DNA from: JADJYF01 sp050186725
GTDB taxonomy: Bacteria; Pseudomonadota; Gammaproteobacteria; Ga0077536
NCBI GenBank assembly: GCA_050186725.1
Contig: JBFWYG010000005.1
Span: forward strand, 74,727-138,726
Length of the DNA stretch: 64,000 nt
Direction: 5' to 3'
In this document: positions 36,676 through 50,038 of the stretch, one piece after another
Position numbering within the stretch: the first letter of the stretch is position 1
How the letters are laid out: each line of letters starts with the position of its first letter
The notes under the pieces: generated by a model
Told to the model about the DNA's origin: nothing
The model's database searches: none
What the model saw: the letters and a program-made list of their open reading frames with translations, nothing else
Made by a program: the position numbers and the translations under genes

Positions 36676-38208
36676 ATGTCCGTCGGCTCTAGTCGCGGCT
36701 GGCGCCGCGCCGCGCCCCACCCGCGCGGCTACTACGCGCTCGCGCTCGCCGCCGGCCTCGCCCTGCCCTGCGCCTTCGCCCCCTACGCCCTGTGGCCGCT
36801 GGCGCTGCTCGCTCCCGCGCTGCTGCTGTGGCTGCTGCGCGGCCTCGCGCCGCGTCCGGCGGCGCGCTTAGGCTATTTGTTCGGCCTCGGCTACTTCGGC
36901 CACGGCGTGTGGTGGATCCAGGTCAGCGTCCACCAGTTCGGCTTGCCCTACTACAGCTTCTCGGTGACCGCGACGGCGCTCCTGGTGGCCTACATGGCGC
37001 TGTTTCCGGCGTTGGTCGCCTACGCGCTCCGTCGTCTGCCGGCTCGGGACGAACGCGCGCGGGCGCTACTGCTCGCCCCGCCGCTGTGGGTGGCGAGCGA
37101 GTGGCTGCGCGGCTGGTTCCTGACCGGCTTTCCGTGGCTCTCTCTCGGTTACTCGCAGCTCGACGCGCCGCTCGCCGGCGTCGCGCCGCTGCTCGGCGAG
37201 ACCGGCACGTCGTTCGCGGTGATGGTCGGCGCCGCCCTGCTGGCGGCGGTGCCGGGCCGGCGCGGCGTCGGGCGCCTCGTGCCGCTCGTCGCGCTCGTGC
37301 TGTTGCTGTTCGCGGGCCACGGCCTCGGGCGCTTCGACGCCACCCACGAGACCGCGGGCGACTTGCGCGCGACCCTGGTGCAGGGCGCGATCCCGCAGTC
37401 TCTGAAGTGGGAGGCCGGACAGCGCGAGCACGCCTTCCGCCTCTACGGCGAGTTGACCGCGCCGCTGTGGCGCGCCGACGTGGTGGTGTGGCCGGAGACC
37501 GCCATTCCCGCCTTCGCCGTCGAGGTGCCGGAGATGCTGGACGCGCTGACCCGCGCCGCGCGCGAGGCCGACACCACCCTGTTGCTCGGCGTGCCGACCG
37601 GCGAGCCCTGGACCGGCGGTCGCTACTACAACAGCGTGCTGGCGCTCGGCACGGAGAAAGGCCGCTACGACAAGCGACACCTGGTGCCCTTCGGCGAGTT
37701 CTTTCCGCTGAAGTCGGCGCTCGCCGGCATCTCGTCCCTGCTCAGCATCCCGATGTCGGACTTCAGCGCCGGCGCGCAGGACCAGCCGCTCCTGCGCGCG
37801 GCCGGCCTGCCGGTCGGCGTATCCATCTGCTATGAGGACGTCTACGCGCGGGAAGTGACCCGCGCGCTGCCCGCGGCGGCGTTTCTCGTGAACGTCAGCA
37901 ACGACGCCTGGTTCGGCGACACCATCGCGCCCCACCAGCACCTGCAGATCGCGCGCATGCGCGCGCTCGAAACCGGCCGCTGGCTGCTGCGCGCGACCAA
38001 CACCGGCATCACCGCGGTCATCGATCACCGCGGACGGGTCACCGCGCGCGTGCCGCAATTCGAGCCGACGGCGCTCAGCGTTCGTTTCGCGGCGCGCGCA
38101 GGCGCGACGCCCTACGTGCGTTTCGGTGACTGGCCGGTGTTGGTTGTCGGTACAGCGCTGTTGGCGGCGGGCGTTTACGGCGGACGCGAGCGTCGACCGT
38201 TCGCCTGA
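36676..38208 (+). CDS. lnt: Apolipoprotein N-acyltransferase
   Basis: Lnt adds the third acyl chain to the N-terminal cysteine of lipoproteins such as the BamB, BamC and PilF products of this window. The 510-residue protein has six or so N-terminal membrane helices (about 20-215) and a periplasmic nitrilase domain with the catalytic triad: Glu in WPETAIP, Lys in YDKRHLVPFGEFFP and Cys in SICYEDVY. A final membrane helix lies near residues 480-500. The ATG at 36676 is used. It ends the miaB operon and converges on hemE with 23 bases between stops. Confidence 0.97.
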   Translation: MSVGSSRGWRRAAPHPRGYYALALAAGLALPCAFAPYALWPLALLAPALLLWLLRGLAPRPAARLGYLFGLGYFGHGVWWIQVSVHQFGLPYYSFSVTATALLVAYMALFPALVAYALRRLPARDERARALLLAPPLWVASEWLRGWFLTGFPWLSLGYSQLDAPLAGVAPLLGETGTSFAVMVGAALLAAVPGRRGVGRLVPLVALVLLLFAGHGLGRFDATHETAGDLRATLVQGAIPQSLKWEAGQREHAFRLYGELTAPLWRADVVVWPETAIPAFAVEVPEMLDALTRAAREADTTLLLGVPTGEPWTGGRYYNSVLALGTEKGRYDKRHLVPFGEFFPLKSALAGISSLLSIPMSDFSAGAQDQPLLRAAGLPVGVSICYEDVYAREVTRALPAAAFLVNVSNDAWFGDTIAPHQHLQIARMRALETGRWLLRATNTGITAVIDHRGRVTARVPQFEPTALSVRFAARAGATPYVRFGDWPVLVVGTALLAAGVYGGRERRPFA

Positions 38209-38231
38209 GCGGTCCGCCCAGGCGACGCGGC

Positions 38232-39284
38232 TCAGGCGTGGTACTGGCGGCTGTGGGCGTGCACGGTCTCGACCAGCACGCTGACATGTTCCGGCGGCAC
38301 TTCCGGCGTGATGCCGTGGCCGAGATTGAAGATATGCCGACCGCCGGCGCCCATCGCGTCGAGCACGCGCCGCGCCTCGGCCGCCACCACCTCGGGAGTG
38401 GTGAGCATGATGGCCGGGTCGAGGTTGCCCTGCAGGGTCACCTGGTCACCGAGCCGCTTACGCGCGTCACCGATGTCCACCGCCCAGTCGAGGCCGACGC
38501 CGGCGCAGCCGGTGGCGGCGATGGATTCGAGCCAGGGACCGCCGCCCTTGGTAAAGACAATCGCCGGCACGCCGGCCGGCAGGCCTTCCAGGATGGCGCG
38601 CATGTAGGCGAGCGAGAATTCCTGGTAGGCCGCGGCCGAGAGCGCGCCGCCCCAGGTGTCGAACAGCATCACCAGGTCCGCGCCCGCGGCGAGCTGGGCG
38701 TTCAGATACAGTGTGGTCGCGCGCGCGACCTTGTCGAGCAGCGCGTGGGCGGCCGCCGGGTCGCCGTAGATGAGCTTCTTGATGCGCGAGAACTCGCGGC
38801 TGCTCTGGCCCTCGACCATGTAGGTCGCGAGTGTCCACGGGCTGCCGGCGAAGCCGATCAGCGGCACGCGACCCTTCAGTTCGCGCTTGATGAGCGACAC
38901 TGCGTCGGTGACGTAGCGCAGTTCCGCGCCGGGGTCGGGTACTGGCAGCGCGTCGATGTCGGCGCGGCTGCGCACCGGCTTCGCGAAGCGTGGCCCGAAG
39001 CCCTCCTCGAGGCTGAGCTCGAGGCCCATGGCGTCCGGCACCGTGAGAATGTCGGAGAACAGGATGGCGGCGTCGAGCGCGTAGCGATCGAGCGGCTGCA
39101 GGGTGACCTCGCAGGCGAGCTCGGGCGTCTTGCAGAGCGTCAGGAAGTCGCCCGCGCGCTGGCGCGTGGCGCGGTATTCCGGCAGGTAGCGCCCGGCCTG
39201 GCGCATGACCCACAGCGGCGTGCAATCGACCGGCTCACCGCGCAGCACACGCAGCAGCCGGTCGTTCACGAGGGGCGCGCTCAC
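38232..39284 (-). CDS. hemE: Uroporphyrinogen decarboxylase
   Basis: HemE converts uroporphyrinogen III to coproporphyrinogen III in heme synthesis. The 350-residue TIM-barrel enzyme shows the N-terminal signature PLWVMRQAGRYLPEYR, LFSDILTVPDAMG with the catalytic Asp, GFAGSPWTLATYM and the C-terminal FNLGHGITPEVPPEHV. The GTG start at 39284 is five bases after the gltD stop, so hemE is probably cotranscribed with gltBD, as in Pseudomonas. Confidence 0.98.
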   Translation of the reverse strand: MSAPLVNDRLLRVLRGEPVDCTPLWVMRQAGRYLPEYRATRQRAGDFLTLCKTPELACEVTLQPLDRYALDAAILFSDILTVPDAMGLELSLEEGFGPRFAKPVRSRADIDALPVPDPGAELRYVTDAVSLIKRELKGRVPLIGFAGSPWTLATYMVEGQSSREFSRIKKLIYGDPAAAHALLDKVARATTLYLNAQLAAGADLVMLFDTWGGALSAAAYQEFSLAYMRAILEGLPAGVPAIVFTKGGGPWLESIAATGCAGVGLDWAVDIGDARKRLGDQVTLQGNLDPAIMLTTPEVVAAEARRVLDAMGAGGRHIFNLGHGITPEVPPEHVSVLVETVHAHSRQYHA

Positions 39285-39289
39285 GGCGC

Positions 39290-45341
<6,052 letters not shown>

Positions 45342-45406
45342 CCCTACGAGTGCCTCCGAGGGTCGGGTCGTGAAATGGTCGCGATCAGGCGCGCAAAAGG
45401 ACGCGG

Positions 45407-45436
45407 ATTATACGCCGCACCTCCGCAGACTGTCAC
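45407..45436 (-). promoter_or_regulatory. Strong sigma-70 promoter of gltBD-hemE
   Basis: On the minus strand GTGACA (45431-45436, five of six consensus matches) and TATAAT (45407-45412, perfect) are separated by 18 bases, and the -10 is 65 bases before the gltB ATG. This would separate gltBD-hemE from damX upstream. Confidence 0.65.
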
Positions 45437-45537
45437 CAAAGCGGGGCGCGGGAAGGCGCCTCCGCCGGCCTGATTCCGTCAGCCGCTGCACCGCATTGGG
45501 CGGTCAGCGGCGACGCTGGTGCATACGTACCGCGCGA

Positions 45538-47160
45538 TCACTTCAGACTTGCCGCCGCGCGGGGCCATGGCTTCTGCTTCTGCAAGGCGGGTGCCATTCC
45601 GCGGATCGCGGCGGCGGCCGCGACGCGGGTGGCATAGGGACCGGTGACCACCACGTACCAGGGCGCGCCGTCGCGGCGGGTGGTGACCACGTTGGACTTG
45701 CCCGTGAGCCCCTGCTGGCGGATGAAGCGGTGCGCCGCTTCGCGGTCGCGGCTGCCGAAGAGCTGCACCACGTAGCTGCCGGGCTTCTGCTTGTCGAGCC
45801 AGGTGTCGCCGTTGACGGCGGCCGGGGTCGCGGAGGGCTTGGCCGGCGCCGATTTCGCGGCCGGCTTGGGCGACGTCTGCGCGGCGGGTTTCGCCGGCTT
45901 CGGGGGCTTATCGGCGTCGGCNNNNNNNNNNNNNNNNNNNNNNNNNNNNNNNNNNNNNNNNNNNNNNNNNNNNNNNNNNNNNNNNNNNNNNNNNNNNNNN
46001 NNNNNNNNNNNNNNNNNNNNNGGGCTCGCATCCATGCGCGGCGCCGGTGTTTCCGTCGGCGTCTCGTCTTGTACCTCTAGCACGGGCGCCGGCGCGCTTT
46101 CCGTCGCGCCCGACGCCGTGTCGGCGAGCGGTTCGGCGGCGGCCTCGACCGGCGCAGCGGCCGGCGCCGCCGGCTCGGGCTCCGCTTCGGGCTCAGGTTC
46201 GGGTTCGGCTTCGGTCGCCGGACTGGCCGGGGGCGGTGCGCCGTCAGGCGTCGGCAGCGTGATCTCGACCGTGCCGGGCTGGCTGTTCCGTGAATGCTGC
46301 CCGACCAGCAGCACGCCCACGGCGACCGCCACCAGCACGAAGGCGAGGGCGGCCAGCACCGCGGCGTACTTGCGTACGTTCAGCGCGCGCAAGACCGCGC
46401 CCAGGCGGGCCAGCGCGGCGCCGCCGGGCGGTGCGCTCGGCGCCGTGCTGCGCTTGCCGGGGCTGATGGGCGGCAGCTCCGGCGCGCGCAGGGCGGCCAG
46501 CAGCTTGCCGGGATTGCCCTGCGCATCCTCGGCCAGCTCGTCGATGTCCAGGCTCAAATCGAGCGCCGCGTCGCCGCCCTCCGCGGTCAGGGCGGAGAGC
46601 GCCAGCGTCTTCAACTCCTCGACGTCCATCGGCGGCAGGTCGACCACGTGGATCATCGCGCCGTCCGGCGCGGCGGCCTGCAGCGCCTCGCCGAAGCCGT
46701 CGGTCCCGCCGGTCATCACCACGCGCAGATCGCCGCGCTGGTTCTCGCTGTAGGCCAGCGCGAACAGGAGCGCGCGGGCCGCCTCGTCCAGCGCCTCGCC
46801 ATCGTCGAGCGTCATGATGCAGTACTGCCCGCCGAGCTCGATCTCGGCCATGCGGCTGCGCAGGTCCTCGACCCCGGGATTCAGCTCGCTCATCTCGAGC
46901 GCCGCCGCGATCGCGTCGAGCAGGGCCGGCGCGCTGGCCACGCCCTCGCCGACACAGGGAATGATGCGCCAGTTGGCGCGGTACTGCCCGGCGAGCGCCT
47001 CCAAGAGGCGGCTGCGCCCGCTGCCCGGCGCGCCCTGCACGAGCACTATCTGGTGGCCGAATTCCAGCAGGTGGCCGAGCAGGTCGAGGCGCTGGCGCAG
47101 GGCCGCGGTGGCGAGGAAGGGCGGCGCCGAGGGGGCGTCGAAGTCGTCCGTGGTCATCAT
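45538..47160 (-). CDS. damX: DamX-like SPOR-domain protein with N-terminal AAA-like domain, interrupted by gap
   Basis: About 540 residues with the frame continuing on both sides of the N run. Residues 1-240 form an AAA/ExeA-like ATPase-like domain; the P loop reads GAPGSGRSRLL, with Arg in place of the usual Walker A Lys, and a Walker B-like IMTLDDGE follows. One transmembrane helix near residues 268-290 (AAVLAALAFVLVAVAVGVLLV) leads into a Pro/Glu/Ala-rich linker that contains the gap. The C-terminal SPOR domain (PGSYVVQLFGSRDR to PWYVVVTGPYATR) resembles that of E. coli DamX, a septal peptidoglycan-binding division protein. The start is ATG 47160 or 47157, 10 bases after dgt. aroKB-damX is a conserved order; here dgt is inserted. 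Confidence 0.88.
   Translation of the reverse strand: MMTTDDFDAPSAPPFLATAALRQRLDLLGHLLEFGHQIVLVQGAPGSGRSRLLEALAGQYRANWRIIPCVGEGVASAPALLDAIAAALEMSELNPGVEDLRSRMAEIELGGQYCIMTLDDGEALDEAARALLFALAYSENQRGDLRVVMTGGTDGFGEALQAAAPDGAMIHVVDLPPMDVEELKTLALSALTAEGGDAALDLSLDIDELAEDAQGNPGKLLAALRAPELPPISPGKRSTAPSAPPGGAALARLGAVLRALNVRKYAAVLAALAFVLVAVAVGVLLVGQHSRNSQPGTVEITLPTPDGAPPPASPATEAEPEPEPEAEPEPAAPAAAPVEAAAEPLADTASGATESAPAPVLEVQDETPTETPAPRMDASXXXXXXXXXXXXXXXXXXXXXXXXXXXXXXXXXXADADKPPKPAKPAAQTSPKPAAKSAPAKPSATPAAVNGDTWLDKQKPGSYVVQLFGSRDREAAHRFIRQQGLTGKSNVVTTRRDGAPWYVVVTGPYATRVAAAAAIRGMAPALQKQKPWPRAAASLK
45922..46021. other. Assembly gap (100 N)
   Basis: 100 unknown bases inside the low-complexity linker of the damX-like gene. 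The reading frames on both sides agree if exactly 100 bases are missing, but the true length is unknown. Confidence 0.99.
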
Positions 47161-47170
47161 GGTGAAGCGC

Positions 47171-48328
47171 TCAGGCGGTGAGCCAGGGTTGGGTCGAGGT
47201 GGCGTAGTTGGAGCCGCACACGCGGCCATGCTCGGCCAGCGCATAGCGGTCGGTCATGCCGGCAATGTAGTCGCGGATGGCCTGCGCGCGGACCAGCGGA
47301 TCAGCCTCGGGCGCCAGGCGGTGGCCTTCCGGCAGCAGGCCCGGATCGACCAGGAAGGCCTCGAACAGGTCGGTGACCAGCTGCTGGGCGCGCTGCGCGA
47401 TGCGCCGCACCGCGGGCTCGTCGTAGAGGCGCTGGAACAAGAGGCGCTTCAGCTTCAGGTGGCTGTCGCGCATCGCTGGTGAAAAATCCACCAGCGGCGC
47501 GTCCGCCGCGCGAACCTCCTCCACGCCGCGCGGCGCGCGCCGCGCCAGGCGCTCGGCGCTCGCCTCGATGAGGTCGCTGACGAAGGCGCCCAGCATGTGA
47601 CGGATGGCGGTGTAGGTCAGCCGCTTGCCGGCGAGGGTCGGCGCCGCGGCCAGGCTCGCGGCGCGCGCTGCCTCGAAGCCGGCGTGCTCGCGCACGGTCT
47701 CGAGCGCAAGGATGCCGGATCTCAAGCCGTCATCGATGTCGTGGTGGTTGTAGGCGATCTCGTCGGCGACGTTTGCGATCTGCGCCTCGAGTGACGGCTG
47801 ACGGCGGGCCAGGAAGCGCTCCCCGAGCGGGCCGAGTTCCGCCGCGCGCGCCACGCTGCAGTGTTTGAGGATCCCTTCGCGGGTCTCGAACAGCAGGTTC
47901 AAGCCATCGAAGTCGGGGTAGCGCTGCTCGAGTTCGTCGACCACGCGCAGTGAGTGCAGGTTGTGCTCGAAGCCGCCGTAGGGCTGCATGCAGCGGTTGA
48001 GCGCCGCCTGGCCGGCGTGGCCGAAAGGCGTATGGCCGAGGTCGTGGGCCAGCGCGATGGCCTCGGTGAGGTCCTCGTTCAGTGCCAGCGCGCGGGCGAT
48101 GGTGCGGGCGATCTGCGCGACCTCCAGCGAGTGCGTAAGGCGCGTGCGGAACATGTCGCCCTCGTGGTTCACGAACACCTGGGTCTTGTATTCCAGGCGT
48201 CGAAACGCCGAGGAATGGATCACCCGGTCGCGGTCGCGCTGGAACTCGCTGCGCCAGGCGGGCGGCGCTTCGGGCACGCGCCGGCCACGGCTCTGGGCGA
48301 GGTCGACCGCGTAGGGCGCGAGGGACAT
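47171..48328 (-). CDS. dgt: Deoxyguanosinetriphosphate triphosphohydrolase-like protein (Dgt family)
   Basis: A 385-residue HD-domain dNTP triphosphohydrolase. The metal ligands are visible as His66 (RTRLTHSLEV) and His95-Asp96 (LAHDLGHTPFGH), with a later conserved Asp in VADEIAYNHHDIDDGL. It has the length of the type-2 (Dgt-like) branch that hydrolyses dNTPs in vitro; nucleotide preference cannot be read from sequence. The ATG at 48328 lies 16 bases after aroB, and the gene ends 10 bases before damX, so it is embedded in the aro-damX unit. Confidence 0.95.
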   Translation of the reverse strand: MSLAPYAVDLAQSRGRRVPEAPPAWRSEFQRDRDRVIHSSAFRRLEYKTQVFVNHEGDMFRTRLTHSLEVAQIARTIARALALNEDLTEAIALAHDLGHTPFGHAGQAALNRCMQPYGGFEHNLHSLRVVDELEQRYPDFDGLNLLFETREGILKHCSVARAAELGPLGERFLARRQPSLEAQIANVADEIAYNHHDIDDGLRSGILALETVREHAGFEAARAASLAAAPTLAGKRLTYTAIRHMLGAFVSDLIEASAERLARRAPRGVEEVRAADAPLVDFSPAMRDSHLKLKRLLFQRLYDEPAVRRIAQRAQQLVTDLFEAFLVDPGLLPEGHRLAPEADPLVRAQAIRDYIAGMTDRYALAEHGRVCGSNYATSTQPWLTA

Positions 48329-48344
48329 GGCGTCGGCCGCGGCC

Positions 48345-49424
48345 TCAGGCCGCGCCGCGCAGCACGGCGTCCAGCGCGGCGTCGTCGTAGTCGCGGGTCA
48401 CCACCGCCTGGCCGAGGCCACGCAGCAGCACCAGCCGAATGCGCCCGCCGACGTTCTTCTTGTCGAGTGACATCAGCTCGCGAAAGCGCGCAGCCGCGAT
48501 GTCCGCCGGCGGCGCAGTGGGCAGACCGGCGCGGCCGATGAGCTTCTCGGCGCGGGCCAGGGCCGGTGCCTCCAGCCAGCCGAGGCGCGCGGACAGGCGG
48601 GCGGCCATGCACATGCCCGCGCCGACCGCCTCGCCGTGCAGCCAGTCGCCATAACCGCGCGCGGTCTCGATGGCGTGTCCGAAGGTGTGGCCCAAGTTGA
48701 GCGTGGCGCGCTCACCGGTCTCCCGCTCGTCGGCCGCCACGACCTCGGCCTTGTTCTCGCAGGAGCGGCGGATGATATGGGTAAGCGCGGCCGGGTCGCG
48801 TGCGAGCACCGCATCGAGGTGCGCCTCCAGCCATGCGAAGAACGGCAGGTCGCGAATCAGGCCGTACTTGATCACCTCGGCCAGCCCGGCGTGGAACTCG
48901 CGAGGCGGCAGGGTGGCGAGCGTCGCGGTGTCGGCCACCACCGCGACGGGCTGGTGAAAGGCGCCGATCATGTTCTTGCCGAGCGAGTGGTTGACCGCGG
49001 TCTTGCCGCCCACCGACGAATCCACCTGGGCGAGCAGGGTGGTCGGCACCTGCAGGAAATCGATGCCGCGCTGGTAGCAGGCGGCGGCGAAGCCGCCCAG
49101 GTCGCCGATCACGCCGCCGCCCAGCGCGACCAGCACGGCGCCCCGTTCCAGGCGCTTCTCCAGCATGAAGCCCATCACCTCGCCGAAGGTGGCGAGCGAC
49201 TTGTGCGCCTCACCGTCCGGCAGCACCAGGGTCTCGCAGCGCCGGTCCGCGAAGTGACCGGCGACCGTCTCGAGGTAGAGCGGCGCTACCACTTCGTTGG
49301 ACAGCACCACCACCTGGGCGGCCGGCACCAGGCGGCGAAACAGGGCGCCGTCGCCAAGCAGGCCCGCGCCGATGTGTATCGGGTAGCGGCGTTCGCCCAG
49401 CTCGACGTTGACTACTGTGTCCAC
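48345..49424 (-). CDS. aroB: 3-dehydroquinate synthase
   Basis: AroB cyclises DAHP to 3-dehydroquinate in the shikimate pathway, using NAD and zinc. The 359-residue product shows DGEAHKSL, the glycine-rich ALGGGVIGDLGGFAA (NAD binding), PTTLLAQVDSSVGGKTAVNH, and the zinc-binding LNLGHTFGHAIE and GEAVGAGM. The start is a GTG at 49424, overlapping the aroK stop by 13 bases. It is part of pilQ/aroK-aroB-(dgt)-damX. Confidence 0.98.
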   Translation of the reverse strand: MDTVVNVELGERRYPIHIGAGLLGDGALFRRLVPAAQVVVLSNEVVAPLYLETVAGHFADRRCETLVLPDGEAHKSLATFGEVMGFMLEKRLERGAVLVALGGGVIGDLGGFAAACYQRGIDFLQVPTTLLAQVDSSVGGKTAVNHSLGKNMIGAFHQPVAVVADTATLATLPPREFHAGLAEVIKYGLIRDLPFFAWLEAHLDAVLARDPAALTHIIRRSCENKAEVVAADERETGERATLNLGHTFGHAIETARGYGDWLHGEAVGAGMCMAARLSARLGWLEAPALARAEKLIGRAGLPTAPPADIAAARFRELMSLDKKNVGGRIRLVLLRGLGQAVVTRDYDDAALDAVLRGAA

Positions 49425-49933
49425 GGCAGGTTGCTCGTTATCTTCTTGATCGCCTGTTTGACCGACAGCCGGCCGGTGTCGATGATGAGGTCCGCGACCT
49501 CCTGGTAGAGCGGCTCGCGCTGGGTCACGATGGCGCGCAGCGTGCCCTCGGGATCGGCGGTGCGCAGCAGCGGACGGTTGGTGTCGTAGCGCACCCGCTC
49601 GACCAGCTTCTCCACCGGGCTCCTCAAGTACACCACCAGCCCGCGTTCGGCCAGCCAGCGGCGGTTGTCCGCCGCCAGCACCGCGCCGCCGCCCGTGGCG
49701 AGCACGACGCGCGGGCGCTGGGTCAGTTCATCGATAAGCCGCGTCTCGCGTTCGCGGAAGCCGGCCTCGCCCTCGATCTCGAAAATCAGCGCGACCTTCG
49801 CGCCGGTGCGTTTCTCGATCTCGTGGTCGCAGTCCACGAACTCATACTTGAGCGCGCGCGCCAGCTGGCTGCCGATGGTGGTCTTGCCGGCGCCCATCGG
49901 CCCGACGAGGAATATGCGTTCCGCCTCCGCCAC
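49412..49933 (-). CDS. aroK: Shikimate kinase
   Basis: AroK phosphorylates shikimate. The 173-residue P-loop kinase has Walker A GPMGAGKT (residues 11-18), the substrate/metal motif DCDHEIEKRTG, VLATGGGAVL (shikimate-binding GGG) and the lid arginine in NRPLLR. A GTG start at 49933 is used. A strong terminator lies between pilQ and aroK, so aroK probably has its own promoter in the roughly 55 bases between, or depends on read-through. Confidence 0.97.
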   Translation of the reverse strand: MAEAERIFLVGPMGAGKTTIGSQLARALKYEFVDCDHEIEKRTGAKVALIFEIEGEAGFRERETRLIDELTQRPRVVLATGGGAVLAADNRRWLAERGLVVYLRSPVEKLVERVRYDTNRPLLRTADPEGTLRAIVTQREPLYQEVADLIIDTGRLSVKQAIKKITSNLPWTQ

Positions 49934-49987
49934 GCCCGCTCAAGCCCGTCTGCCGTCGCGCACCCGCGCCATTGCCAAGCTCCGACC

Positions 49988-50015
49988 AAAAAAAAGCGGG
50001 AGCCAGGCTCCCGCT
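49988..50015 (-). terminator. Rho-independent terminator of the pilMNOPQ operon
   Basis: On the minus strand AGCGGGAGCC and GGCTCCCGCT form a near-perfect GC-rich stem with a minimal loop (49995-50015), directly followed by eight T residues (49988-49995). It starts 24 bases past the pilQ stop. This is the clearest intrinsic terminator in the window. Confidence 0.92.
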
Positions 50016-50038
50016 CGAATCATAGCAGTTGGCCGCGC

